64,000 nt of DNA from Pisolithus tinctorius (taxonomy: Eukaryota > Basidiomycota > Agaricomycetes > Boletales > Pisolithaceae), in assembly GCA_024663395.1 (NCBI GenBank), contig JANFAH010000003.1, positions 1,054,001-1,118,000 on the forward strand, in the 5' to 3' direction. The notes under the pieces were generated by a model. That model ran no database searches. It was not told the origin of the DNA and was given only the letters and a program-made list of their open reading frames with translations. How positions within the stretch are numbered: the stretch's first letter is position 1; every line of letters begins with the position of its first letter. Made by a program: the position numbers and the translations under genes. Positions 36,573-47,654 of the stretch are shown here, piece by piece.

Positions 36573-39500
36573 TTGGCCTCAGCTTCCCCTCCTCTGGCCT
36601 TACCCAATGTACTGGAAGAGTACCACAACTTCACTGATGTATTCAGCAAGGCCAAGGCCTCAGCACTCCCACCACACTGGGAGTATGACCTGAAAATAGA
36701 GCTTGAAGAAGGAACAACCCCACCCCTAGGCACCATCTATTCACTGTCCCTAGTCAAGCTCCAAGCTCTCCAGACTTTCATCAATGAGAACCTCACCACC
36801 AGTTTCATTTGTCTGACCTCTTCCCCCTATGCTGTGCTGGTCCTCTTCATTAAGAAGAAGGACAGCTCCCTCCAGCTCTGCATAGACTTCTGCAGCCTGA
36901 ACAAAATCACTAAGAAAGACCAATACCCACTACTGCTCATCTCCAACCTCTTAGACTCACCAAGCTGAGCCAAGATCTATACAAAGATTGATCTTCAACA
37001 TGCCTACCATCTTGTCCAGATTGCTCTGGGTGATGAATGGAAGACCACATTTCAGACTCAGTATGGGTCTTATGAGTGGTTAGTAATGCCTTTTGGCCTC
37101 ACTGATGCCCTGGCCACCTTCCAATGCTTCATGAATACCATCTTCATGGACATGTTGGATGTTTGCATGGTTGTCTACCTTGATGACATTTTGATCTACT
37201 CCAGAGATAAGGAGTCCCACAAGCAGCATGTCCAAGAAGTACTCCACTGGCTTTGGCTTCATGGCCTTTATGCAAAGCTGGAGAAATGTGAGTTCCACTC
37301 AGACTTGGTCAAATACCTTGGTTTCCACCTTTCCCCTGCCAGCCTCACAGTGTCAAAGGAAAAAGTCCAGACCATCTGTGATTGGCCCAAGCCTCACAAG
37401 GTCAAGGACATACAATCTTTCCTTGGCTTTGCCAACTTCTACTGCCAGTTTATCTTCAACTACTCAGGCATCGTCATACCATTGACCCAGCTTACTCATA
37501 AAGGTGCCCCTTGGAACTTCTCTAAGGAGTGCTGCCAGTCATTCAACAACCTCAAGGCTGCCTTCATGACCACACCAGTCTTAACTCACTTCATCCCTGG
37601 GGCCCCCATTACTGTGGAGACTGATGCATCAGACTATGCCATCACCAGCATCCTATCCATTACTTGTGTGACAGCCAGATTCATCTGGTCACCTTCTACT
37701 CCTGGACTCTAACTGCCCTGGAGTTGAATTATGATACCCATGATAAGGAATTGCTTGCTATTTTTGAAGCATTCTGGACCTGGTGCCACTACCTTGAGGG
37801 CTCAGCCTCACCAGTCGACATTGTCACCAACCATAAGAACCTAGAGTACTTTTCTACCTCTAAGGTACTCACTCACTGCCAAGCTCACTGGTCTGAATTC
37901 CTCTTGCAGTTCAATATGATCATCAGGTTCAGGCCCAGTAAGCTCAGGGCTAAGCCCAACACCCTAACTAGATGATGGGACATCTACCCCAAAGAGGGGG
38001 ATAGTGGCTATGCCCAAGTGAACCCACAGAACCTGAGACTGGTCTTCACCCAGGAGTAACTAATGGTCTCCCTCCATGCAACCTACCTTGAGTACCCAGT
38101 CTTACAAGCAGTCATGCTAATGGACATAGAGAAACTCCATGGTGATATCCTGACCACACTGCTGGATGACCTGGTCTCACAAATCTGCCTGTCTGACATG
38201 TCTGATCCCTGGTGGTCAGTAGATGACACTGGTTTCCTTCATCTTGATGGAAGGATCTACATACCAGACTCAAATGATCTCTGCCTTAGGATCTTGTGGC
38301 TTAAGCATGACCACCCCCTGTCTGGCCACTTCAGCCAAAACCACACTTTAGAACTCATCCAGAATGAGTATACCTGGCCCAGCCTCAGGACATTTGTCAA
38401 AGACTATGTCTGGTCCTGCACGGCCCATGCTCAGGCTAAGGTTCTCCACCATCAGCCTTACAGCCTCCTCAAGCAGCTTCCAGTGCCAGAGAGACCATGG
38501 AATTCCATCTCTATGGATTTCATTGAGCAACTCCTGGCCTCATCTGGCTTCATGGCCATCCTTGTAGTAGTTGACTGGCTTTCCAAGCAGACCATCTTCA
38601 TCCCCACACATGACACCATCATGGCCCCAGAACTTGCCAAACTCCTCCTACTCCATGTCTTTTCAAAGCATGGGGTACCAGCCCATGTAACCTCAGACCA
38701 AGGCTCAGAGTTTGCGTCTCACTTCTTCTGGTCACTCAGCAAGGCCTTAGATACACGCTTACACTTCACCTCAGGCTACCACCCCGAGGGCAATGGCCAG
38801 ACCAAGAGGACTAACCAGACACTGGAACAGTACCTCCAAGTCTACTGTAACTACCAACAGGACAACTGGGCTGACCTACCTCTGGCTGAGTTTGCTTACA
38901 ACAATGCCCCTAGTGCTACTACCAGTGTTTCACCCTTCTTCACTAATAAGGGCTACCACCCCAACATCTCAGTATACCCAGAGTGCAGTCTTACCTCCAC
39001 TTGGGCTCATGATTATGCAGTAGACCTGGACTCACTGCACCAGTACCTATGAGAGGAGATGACCCTCACACAACAACATTACCAAGGCCCAGCTGATGCT
39101 AAATGCATGCCAGCTCCAGACTTCAAGGTCAGTGACCAAGTATATGTCAAATCCAAGTACTTCCAGTCACCCCAGCCTTCCAAGAAGCTCTCAGAGAAGA
39201 ACCTTGGACTGTACCCAGTCATAGCTTAGGCTGGTACCCACTCATTCACACTGCACCTGCCAGACTCAATGTGCACAGTACATCCAGTCTTTCACATTTC
39301 CCAGCTCAAGCCAGCCATCCCTAATACCATCCTGAACCAGACTCAGCCACCACCCCCACCAGTCAAAGTTGATGGAGAACTAGAGTTTGAGGTAGCCAAA
39401 ATCCTCAACTCCAAGGTTGACCAGTGTTGCCAGTGTTGGCTTCAGTACCTAGTCTGGTGGACTGGCTACAAAGGGACTGATGAAGAAACCACTTGGGTAC

Positions 39501-39583
39501 TAGCTACAGAGCTGGACAATGCTTCCAAACTTGTGCAAGAGTTCCACTCCTGCTACCCCAGTAAACCCAGGCCATACCAATGA
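36573..39583 (+). pseudogene. RT, RNase H, integrase and chromodomain of element H
   Basis: RT begins with EEYHNFTDVFSKAKA and keeps the catalytic YLDD in VVYLDDILIYS (about 37180). RNase H has VETDASDYAI and ELNYDTHDKELLAIFEAF. Integrase (38063-39052) has the H-H zinc motif and the first two acidic residues (SMDFIEQ, TSDQGSEF). The third reads GQTKRTNQ, so the catalytic Glu is Lys. The chromodomain at 39380-39560 shows LEFEVAKILNSKV, YLVWWTGYKGTDEETTWV and FHSCYPSKPRP. Stops or shifts near 36966, 37712, 37974, 38057, 39050 and 39227 show it is dead. Confidence 0.88.
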
Positions 39584-39770
39584 GGACCAGCCTCAACTGG
39601 CCTCAGTTTCTTTTCTGTTCTCTGTTGGTATATAGTTTCCTTTGATTCCCTACTTACCTTGTTCCCTTTTTCTTGTTTCTTGTTCTCTCTCACTCTGTTG
39701 TACAAGACCAAGACTGGGTGCTGGACCTATGACATTGGCAAAAAAGAAACAGGCCACTATGCTACAGTGG

Positions 39771-40833
39771 CTACTCAGCCATGGGCTCATCTTCCCCCTC
39801 GGCCTCCTCTTCCTCACCCTTGGCCTGCAGCCACTCTGCTTCCTTGTGCAGCTCATCTGAGTTGAGCTCAGACAAGCCTGAGTCCAAGGGGGTGACCACC
39901 ACCCCAAAGCTGTAAGACTCATCAATTATGGCCTCAAGCACATCAGTGATCCAGCCTGAGTTTTTGACCACAGCCTCTTAAAGTTTGAAAAGGCCTGCCA
40001 GGTTGTTGGCAATGAGCCCTGTGACATCAATAAGCTGCTCAAGCTTGTCCTCCAAGCCCAAGAACCCCCCTGCAATGGCCTTCCTTGCCCCACTCCCACT
40101 GGCCTTGGGCTTGTCGATCTCCAGCACCTTGGTCAGTTTCGACTTTGCCTGCTTCTTCTGGCTTGGCCTGGGCTCAGGTGTCTTGTCATCAGCCTTCCTC
40201 TTCTTCCCTTTGTTGACCTTGGAAGTGGCCTTAGGATCAGCCTCAGCATCCTTCCCATCCCTGGGCCACTGACACTTGCCTTTGGACTGGTTGCAGCACA
40301 CACAGGCAACCCATTTCTTGTTGCTGTCCATGAGGAACTCACAGATGACTTTGGCCCAGGAGCAGCAAGTACAACTAAAAGGGAGGTCAATGAGAACACA
40401 TGCCAGGTTGTGAAAATACTCACCCAGGGTCCATTACCACCCTCTTCACCTCACCCCCAGCCTCACCACTAGTGGCCCCAGCACCAGCCTCAGCCTTGCA
40501 TTTGTGCTTGGCCTCTCATCTCTCTTCCTCCTTGTGCACTCTTTTCTCCTTGGCCTCCTGTGCTGCCTTCTCAGCCTCGGCCCTCTCCCTCTCTGCCTTC
40601 TTGGCCTTGGCCCTCTCCCCCTCCACTCTCTTGGCCTCAAGCCAAGCCTGTTCTTCTTGCTGGGCTTGTTTGACTGCCTTTCACCTCTTCCTTTCCTTCG
40701 ACTTAGCCTTCATCACTTCCTCCTCATTGTTGGTGTCATACCAAATGGTGTCATCCAACACTTGGGTCCAGTCCACTACAACCTGGCCTTCATTGTTGTT
40801 ATTGGTCATGGCAATCAGTCTTGAGTCAGACAT
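39771..40833 (-). pseudogene. antisense Zn2Cys6-type ORF of element H
   Basis: Runs opposite to gag-pol, between pol and the 3' LTR. Start ATG 40833; exon 1 to 40424, a 49-nt GT-AG intron 40423-40375, exon 2 from 40374 to the stop at 39771. The joined frame is 338 codons with internal stops at 40681, 40516 and 39978 (TGA, TGA, TAA). Exon 1 encodes an acidic start (MSDSRLIAMTNNNNEGQVVV) and an Ala/Glu/Lys coiled coil. The exon junction leads into CTCCSWAKVIC, 12 residues, then CVCCNQSKGKC, i.e. C-x2-C-x6-C-x12-C-x2-C-x6-C, exactly the fungal Zn2Cys6 binuclear-cluster spacing. Basic and acidic tails follow. Function unknown; a DNA-binding or regulatory accessory protein is an inference. Confidence 0.7.
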
Positions 40834-40957
40834 GATGGATGAAGTACAAAGGAAAGATGCAAAGGGCTTAGTGGGCCACAAGTATCAATTTTTCAAACTC
40901 AGCCAAAGTTTGGACTCAGCCTACCACTCCCACAGGGGTCTCATGGGTTTGACCCCT

Positions 40958-40970
40958 AAGAGGGGGATAC
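40958..40970 (+). promoter_or_regulatory. polypurine tract of element H
   Basis: AAGAGGGGGATAC directly precedes the 3' LTR E3. The same tract precedes LTR B2 at 61067-61079. Confidence 0.75.
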
Positions 40971-41468
40971 TGTCATAGTTGTGTCTCAATCCTGGCCAGA
41001 CTCAGCCTCACCAATCCCTTATCCCCAGATGTCCTAGCATGGTTAACACTGCTTTGGAGTGTGTGTCACTTTAGTTAAGCTCTGCCCAGTCTTGTACCCA
41101 GTCTGCCCAGTCCCAGTCTCCACTACCTTAGTCATACCTTACTAATACTAATCTTACCAATCATCTTAGCAATCTTTGCAAGACTGGCATTACCGGTCTC
41201 TGTACTATAGCTACTTCTAGTATATAAAGTCTTAGATACTCGGCCTGTACTTCCTCAGTCTGAAATCAACTAAGTTACTCTGATAACCCTGCCTCAGCCT
41301 CAGACTCAGACTGTGACCCATGCAAGGGAATAGTGCTGTGTCCTCAGTTGCTAAGTCCAATCAGTCCACCCCTTTGTATCTTTGTCTTTCCTCCTGATCC
41401 TGACCCCCTGGCCTTGTGCCTGCTTCAGTCTCTGGTCTGGCCTCAGCCCAGACATCATGAACTTGACA
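40971..41468 (+). repeat. 3' LTR E3 of element H
   Basis: 498 bp, starting TGTCATAGTT and ending AACTTGACA, followed by the CAAGC target duplication. Confidence 0.9.
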
Positions 41469-41473
41469 CAAGC

Positions 41474-43760
41474 CAGAGAAGTGCAAGTTCCACTCCAACT
41501 CCATCAAGTACCTTGGCTACATCCTCTCTCCCTCCAGTCTCACCATATCTGCTGAGAAGGTTCAGGCAGTCTGTGACTGGCCTGAGTCATGGAAGGTGCA
41601 AGACATCCAGTCTTTCCTCAGCTTTGCAAACTTTTACTGATGATTCATTAATAACTACTCTGACATCATTGTTCCTCTCACATGAAAGGGCACTCCTTGG
41701 AACTTTTCTGAGGAGTGTCACTCTGCCTTCCTCCACCTGAAGGATGCCTTCAGCTCCACTCCTGTTCTCACTCACTGGGTTCCTGACACTCCACTTACAG
41801 TTGAGACCAATGCCTCCAACTATGCCATCACTGGCATTTTGTCACTCACCTGCTCCAACAGTGAACTGTGCCCAGTCACTTTCTACTCCTGCACCATGAC
41901 TGCACCAGAACTCAACTATGATACCCATGACAAGGAGCTGTTGGCCATCTTTGAGGCCTTCCACCATTGGCAGCATTTCCTAGAAGGCTCTGCCTTACCT
42001 GTTGACATGGTGATGGACCACAAAAACCTTGAGTACTTTTCCACTTCCAAGCATCAACAAACCTGCTGGTCAGAATACCTTTCCCAGTTTAACCTCTCTA
42101 TCTGCTTGCAACCTGGCCACTTAGGAGCCAAGCCTGATGCACTTATGTGCCATTGGGACATCTACCCAAAAGGGGGGGATAGGGACTATGCACAGGTAAA
42201 TCCTCACAATCTCCACCCTATGTTTACACAGGAGCAGCTTGCAAGATCCCTCCATACCACTACCCTCATGGCACCTGTGCTCTGTGCTGCCATAGTCTTC
42301 AATGTTGAGTGCTTGCACTCTGACATCATCTCTGCCCTACCCTCTAACCCTGTCTCTGCCAGTCATCTTCCCACTCCTACTAAGCCTCAGTGGTCCTTGG
42401 ACTCTGATGGTCTTCTCTGCCTTGATGGACACATCTTTGTCCCTGACATTGATGACCTCCACCTTTGAGTGCTTTGGCTCAAGCATGATCACCCTCTGGC
42501 AGGCCATTTTGGGCAAAACCAAACCCTAGAACTTGTCTGCAGAGACTACATGTGGCCTAACCTCTGCTCTGACATAAAGGAATATGTCAGGTCCTGCACT
42601 GCCTGTGGACAGAGCAAAACTCTGCACCACTGCCCCTATGGTCCACTGAAGCAACTCCCTGTCCCAGAAAGACCTTGGAACTCCATCTCCAAGGACTTCA
42701 TTGAGCACCTCCCCAACTCTGATGGTTACTCTGCCATCCTTGTGGTAGTGGACCACCTCTCAAAGCAAGCAGTGTTCATCCCCACCCATGACTCTGTCAC
42801 CTCTGCTGAACTTGCTAAGCCCTTCCTTACCCATGTCTTCTCCAAGCACAGAGTACCTGCTAATGTCACCTCCAACAGAGGTCTCAAGTTTGTTTCTCAC
42901 TTCTTCTGCTCTCTAGGAAAGGCCCTTGATATGTGTCTTCACTTCACTTTGGGTTACCACCCAGAAGGTGATGGCCAGACTGAGCAAACAAACCAGACCT
43001 GTGAGCAGTACCTCTGCATCTACTGTAACTACCAACAAGACAACTGGGCTGAGCTCTTACCTCTAGTGGAGTTTGCTTTTAACAATGCACCAAGTGTGAC
43101 TACTGGAGTTTCTCCCTTCTTCACCAACAAGGGATACCATCCAAACCTGTCTGTGGTCCCCAACCAAGACTTCACCTCTCCATGGGCTCATGACTATGTC
43201 ATTGAGCTCTCTGCCCTTCATGACTTCCTCCACTCTGAAATGTCTGCCACTCAGCAGTGCTACCAGGGTCCAGCAGATGCCAAATGCATACCTCCACCTG
43301 AGTTCAAGGTTGGAGAACAGGCCTACATCAAAGCCAAGTACTTCTGCTCCACTTGCCCCTCAGAAAAACTCTCTGAAAAGTACTTAGGTCCATTCACCAT
43401 CTTGGCCAGGCCAGGTATGCACTCCATCACCCTAAAGTTCCCTGACTCTATGCACTTGATACACCCAGTCTTCCATGTTTCACAACTAGAAACCACAGCA
43501 GCTAATCCCTTCCAAAACTGACAACAACCTCCACCTCTGCCAGTTGACTTTGACAGTGACCTTGAGTACAAAGTGTCAGAGATACTAGACTCTAAGGTGG
43601 ACCACCATTGCTGCCACTTGTAAATTCTTGTACCTAGTCTGCTGGGCTGGTTATGAGAACACTGATGAGGAAACCTCTTGGTTGCTTGCAACTGAGTTAG
43701 GTCATGCCTCTGACACTGTCTCCACTTTTCTTTGAACACTATCTGCACAAACCTGGCCCA
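41474..43760 (+). pseudogene. element A: end of RT, RNase H, integrase, decayed chromodomain
   Basis: The RT frame broken at 32698 continues here with EKCKFHS, YLGYILSPSSLTISAEKVQ and FLSFANFY. RNase H: ELNYDTHDKELLAIFEAF. Integrase (42469-43521): zinc motif H...H...CTACGQSK, first acidic residue in KDFIEHL, second site SNRG (Asp to Asn), third GDGQTEQTNQ with Glu kept. The chromodomain start LEYKVSEILDSKVDHH is followed by a stop and a frameshift at 43620. Stops at 41637, 41685 and 42466 show long inactivity. Confidence 0.85.
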
Positions 43761-43965
43761 TACCAACTTCTGCCATAGTACTCCACCCATATAACCTTCC
43801 TCCATGGGCCAGCTCCACCCCTTTCCAAACTCCCTTAAGTACCTTGGAATTTTCTCTGCTTGTCTGTCTCACTTCTCAGAAATCACAAAGTAAAATCACA
43901 AGTCTATTTTGTAGTAGTACAAAAATACAAACTAAAAACAAAGACCAAAAAAAAAAACTACTCTA

Positions 43966-44700
43966 CTCCTCCATCACCTGTTCTTCACCACCCTCCTGTC
44001 CTTCACCACCTTCCTGCTCTCCTCTAACTTCCTCCTCTCCCTCATTATCCCCCTCCACACCTTCATCCACCTCCTCATTCTTGTCCTCCACCACCTCCAA
44101 CTGTGTCCTCTTCCAACCTCCTCCTGTGCACTTGAACTTGGCCACCCCAGCCTCATGTGCATCCTCCCTCCTCCTCATCTCTGCCCACTCTGCCCAGGTG
44201 TGGTACAGCCCCCACTCATCAGCTGTCCATTCCATGGCCTCTGCCATCCACTCCACTGCCTCCACCATCCCCTCAAAGGCTAGTGCTGCCCTCTCATGTG
44301 CTTCTGCATGCCTCTCCACTCCCACTCCACCCACTATGTATGGACCCTCACTCCTGAAGGGCCCTTGTGTGGTGTTGCTGGTTCCTCCTCCTCTTCACCT
44401 ACCTCCCACTTGTTGTCCACCTCCTCTGTCTCCATTGCCTTTGCCCTTGCCTTCCCTCATGGCCTATTCTTCTTCTCCCCTTGGGAGCTCCCTGTCCCCA
44501 CTCTTTTTTGTGATGGCCCTGCCACTGTGTCCTCCTTCATCCAGCTACATACCTTCTTTTTATTTTGACAGTGCACACAGGCCCTGGTCTTCCCCAACCC
44601 CTGTTCACACTGGCCTCCCATTTGACCTGCTGTACAGTGGGTGCACAGGGCCATCTTGGGTGCAGTGACCACCACAGAGGTCCCAGGGACCCTCTAGGCA
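43966..44700 (-). pseudogene. antisense cysteine-rich ORF of element A
   Basis: Counterpart of the antisense ORF of element H, in the same place relative to pol. It reads MALCTHCTAGQMGGQC, nine residues, CVHCQNKKKVCSW: C-x2-C-x8-C-x9-C-x2-C-x6-C, a Zn2Cys6-like cluster close to the start. An acidic region (EVGEEEEEPATPHKG) follows, then after a frameshift near 44350 a helical segment (EAHERAALAFEGMVEAVEWM) and a very acidic tail (VVEDKNEEVDEGVEGDNEGE). One TGA at 44457. The sequence is clearly different from the H version, so the two are related in plan rather than recent copies. Confidence 0.6.
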
Positions 44701-44747
44701 GTGTTGACAATGTATACCATGCTGCATAACCTGTGAAATTCAACTTA

Positions 44748-45980
44748 CAGTGAGGGACAAAAGTGTTGCAATGTTCATGAGGTGTGAGTTGCTGCGATGT
44801 AGCTTGGGCTATTCTGCACAGATAATCATGATACCTATACCATTGGAAAGGGGTGGCTCTAGGCTTTCCAGCACACTAAGGTTCAGTCCAAACAAATCAA
44901 TACATGCTGGGGTACACCCTATTCTTTCCAAAAAGCGCATTGCAATGCTTTTGTCCCTGACTGGTGAAATAGTGAAAAGTGACCTTTTGATGGGATTGAG
45001 GGCATGAAGGATGGGAAAATATGATTACATAATAGACCACATGGTCTTCCAGATGATTTGTCAGCATGTAAACAATGACAAACATTGAACTTGTACCATT
45101 AACCCTCCCTCTTTTACCACAACTCATGAAATCATCTCTCTAGCTCACATGGTCATTTTCTCAAGGAATTCTTATCAAATACTGGTGGCCACCACAGTTC
45201 CATCAGTATAACATGCTCTCAGAACCATCAGTCCCTTAAAAAACCTGCTGTCAGTCATTCCCTGGACTGTTTCCCCCCCATGCCTGATGTGTTCCAAAGT
45301 TCAGATCAGAGCAAGATCTAGGGAACCAGGTGCTTGGAGCACAAGGAGGTTTTGTCTCCCCCCAACCTCCATACCAGTGTCCCTGTGCCAGAAATGCATT
45401 GGTTGAGAGGGGATTGGTTTGTACACCATGTGCTGAAGTGCCAGATTGACCTTGATAACATTTTCAGCCTTCCAAGTACTGATTAGTCCCAGAACACATC
45501 AGGCATGGGGGGGAAACAGTCCAGGGAATGACTGACAGCAGGTTTTTTAAGGGACTGATGGTTCTGAGAGCATGTTATACTGATGGAACTGTGGTGGCCA
45601 CCAGTATTTGATAAGAATTCCTTGAGAAAATGACCATGTGAGCTAGAGAGATGATTTCATGAGTTGTGGTAAAAGAGGGAGGGTTAATGGTACAAGTTCA
45701 ATGTTTGTCATTGTTTACATGCTGACAAATCATCTGGAAGACCATGTGGTCTATTATGTAATCATATTTTCCCATCCTTCATGCCCTCAATCCCATCAAA
45801 AGGTCACTTTTCACTATTTCACCAGTCAGGGACAAAAGCATTGCAATGTGCTTTTTGGAAAGAATAGGGTGTACCCCAGCATGTATTGATTTGTTTGGAC
45901 TGAACCTTAGTGTGCTGGAAAGCCTAGAGCCACCCCTTTCCAATGGTATAGGTATCATACAACACTTTTGTCCCTCACTG
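44748..45980. mobile_element. foldback Tc1/mariner-like element with 467-bp inverted arms
   Basis: Bounded by TA dinucleotides and terminal inverted repeats CAGTGAGGGACAAAAGTGTT. Apart from the termini, bases 44828-45294 and 45492-45958 are near-perfect reverse complements; the one difference I found is a CpG (GCGCAT versus GCACAT). The spacer is 45295-45491. No transposase is encoded. Related partial copies lie at 50476-51180 and about 55578-56010. Confidence 0.88.
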
Positions 45981-46174
45981 TAAAGTCCAGAAAATAAAGA
46001 CAAGAGTAACAGATGTCAACAAAGTACAGGTGTGCATGAAACAGTCCAGTAAGTGGCAAATGAAAGTAAAAGGAACAAAAGACAAGATGGGTATCTTCCA
46101 GGAGAGCAAGGGCACATGTGAAGGCAAAAGGTGGAGCTGGTGGGGAAGGTAGACATGCCAAAGGGAAGAGCATA

Positions 46175-47228
46175 CAGTGGCTCAAAAAAGTGTCCCAATG
46201 TTGGATGATCTTGGAAGGATTTGAGATTTATGAGAGAGCCAGTAGGAATTGGTTTAAACTCCTGCAGGACCCAAAATAGCACTAACTGCTGCCTTGACAA
46301 CAAAGGCTTGCTCATGTGATTTGGTTGTCATGGCACTGAGATATAAGTAAATAACATAAGGACTTGACAACTTCTGAAGGATTTTGTGCTTCAACCTTGC
46401 CTTATTATGTAATGTACATAATCCTGAGCCATAAAAATGGCTTGGGTCCCACTCAGCTAACCCTACTTCACCATGAAATGCATTTTTGCCTCTGCTAGAG
46501 CAAATATCCATCTTCTTTCTGAATCTGGCCTTTCTGCTCATCAAATCTCCTCTACAACTGGCCTGGGGAGCTCTACTGTGGCCAGGGCCACCCAAAAGTT
46601 CCAGATAGATGGGGAAAACCTCAGACTAGGACATCCTTGCCAGCTTTCCTCTATTGGCAGAAGGAGAATAGTCTCCAGTGTGACCTCTGGAAGAGCTGAG
46701 AATGCCATCCAGGCCACCCATATAATAAGTGTGGTGCTTTCCTCTCCTGTCACTTCCCAAACTGTTTGCAGTGGGCTCAATTCTGCATCCCTGAAGGCTA
46801 TTGTCAAGCAGGAGACATCACCCTTGCCTGGCAAGCATAGGCAACAGGGACTTGCCTTTGCTCTTAAGCACCAAAACTAGAATGTGGATGACTGGACTAG
46901 GGTCATCTGCTCAGTTGAGCCCAAGATCAATAGTATTGGACCAGATGGAAGGAAATATGTGTGGAAAATGGTAGGGAAGCCTTTGCAGGATAATTCTCCT
47001 GCTTGACTACAGCCTTCAGGGATGCAGAATTGAGCCCACTGCAAACAGTTTGGGAAGTGACAGGAGAGGAAAGCACCACACTTATTATATGGGTGGCCTG
47101 GATGGCATTCTCAGCTCTTCCAGAGGTCACACTGGAGACTATTCTCCTTCTGCCAGTAGAAGAAAGCTTGCAAGGATGTCCTAGTCTGAGGTTTTCCCCA
47201 TCTAGCTGGAACTTTTGGATGGCCCTAG
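46175..47228 (+). pseudogene. Tc1-like transposase relic with inverted duplication
   Basis: A terminal motif TA/CAGTGGCTCAAAAAAGTG begins at 46173. From 46473 a transposase N-terminus follows: helix-turn-helix LSAHQISSTTGLGSSTV, then GRRRIVSSVTSGRAENAIQ and, after a stop, WTRVICSVEPKINSIGPDGR, the usual region of the first catalytic Asp (here V-E in place of D-E). From 46985 to 47228 the same coding stretch recurs on the opposite strand, giving a tail-to-tail palindrome. The catalytic C-terminus is missing. Confidence 0.82.
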
Positions 47229-47600
47229 TGTCATGAACATGCCTAGACCACCCTGGACTGGTCCTACCCGAGTCTTGACTGGCCTTGTTCCTGCCCCTAG
47301 CCTGGCCCTGGCCTTGACACCTCAACCCAAAAATGTGTTAGCTCATGAGGCACTGCAAGGCAGTGCCCAGTTGAGTTGTTTGCTCAGTTGAGGCTGGACC
47401 AGCATGACACCCAGCCTTCAGTATTTAAGCCATAGGAATATCTGTTTAGCCTCAGTCTGAAATCAATCTAGTCTTGTCTTAACCCAGTCTTCCTCTGCTC
47501 TTGCCTCTCAACTGGACTATGGCCCACACAAGGGAATAGCACTGTCCCCCAGTTGCTAAGTCCAAATAGTACTTCAGGTAACCATTTAGGCTGAATAGTC
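47229..47600 (+). repeat. LTR-like fragment J, related to family E
   Basis: Starts TGTCATGAAC. It shares with family E the block CAGTCTGAAATCAA and the later CAAGGGAATAG ... AGTTGCTAAGTCC. The end is unclear. Confidence 0.55.
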
Positions 47601-47654
47601 TCTCCAAACCATCCATCTGAATAGCCTCCCAGACAAAGGTCTGCCCAGGGACAG

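Larger units (their letters stand above)
32699..41468 (+). mobile_element. Ty3/gypsy chromovirus element H inserted in element A
   Basis: Full-length element with family E LTRs: 5' LTR E1 (32699-34471, itself interrupted) and 3' LTR E3 (40971-41468). Target duplication CAAGC at 32694-32698 and 41469-41473. Between them lie the primer site, gag, protease, RT, RNase H, integrase and chromodomain on the plus strand, then an antisense cysteine-rich ORF and a polypurine tract. It has many stops and almost no CpG, so it is much older than D but younger than A. Confidence 0.92.

Noticed and set aside
40400..40978. Plus-strand Leu/Ser-rich frame with apparent membrane segments
   Set aside because: It is the complement of the antisense coiled coil of element H.
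43844..44668. Plus-strand Ser/Pro-rich frame of 274 codons
   Set aside because: It is the shadow of the acidic antisense ORF of element A; its composition is the complement of GAG/GAA-rich sequence.
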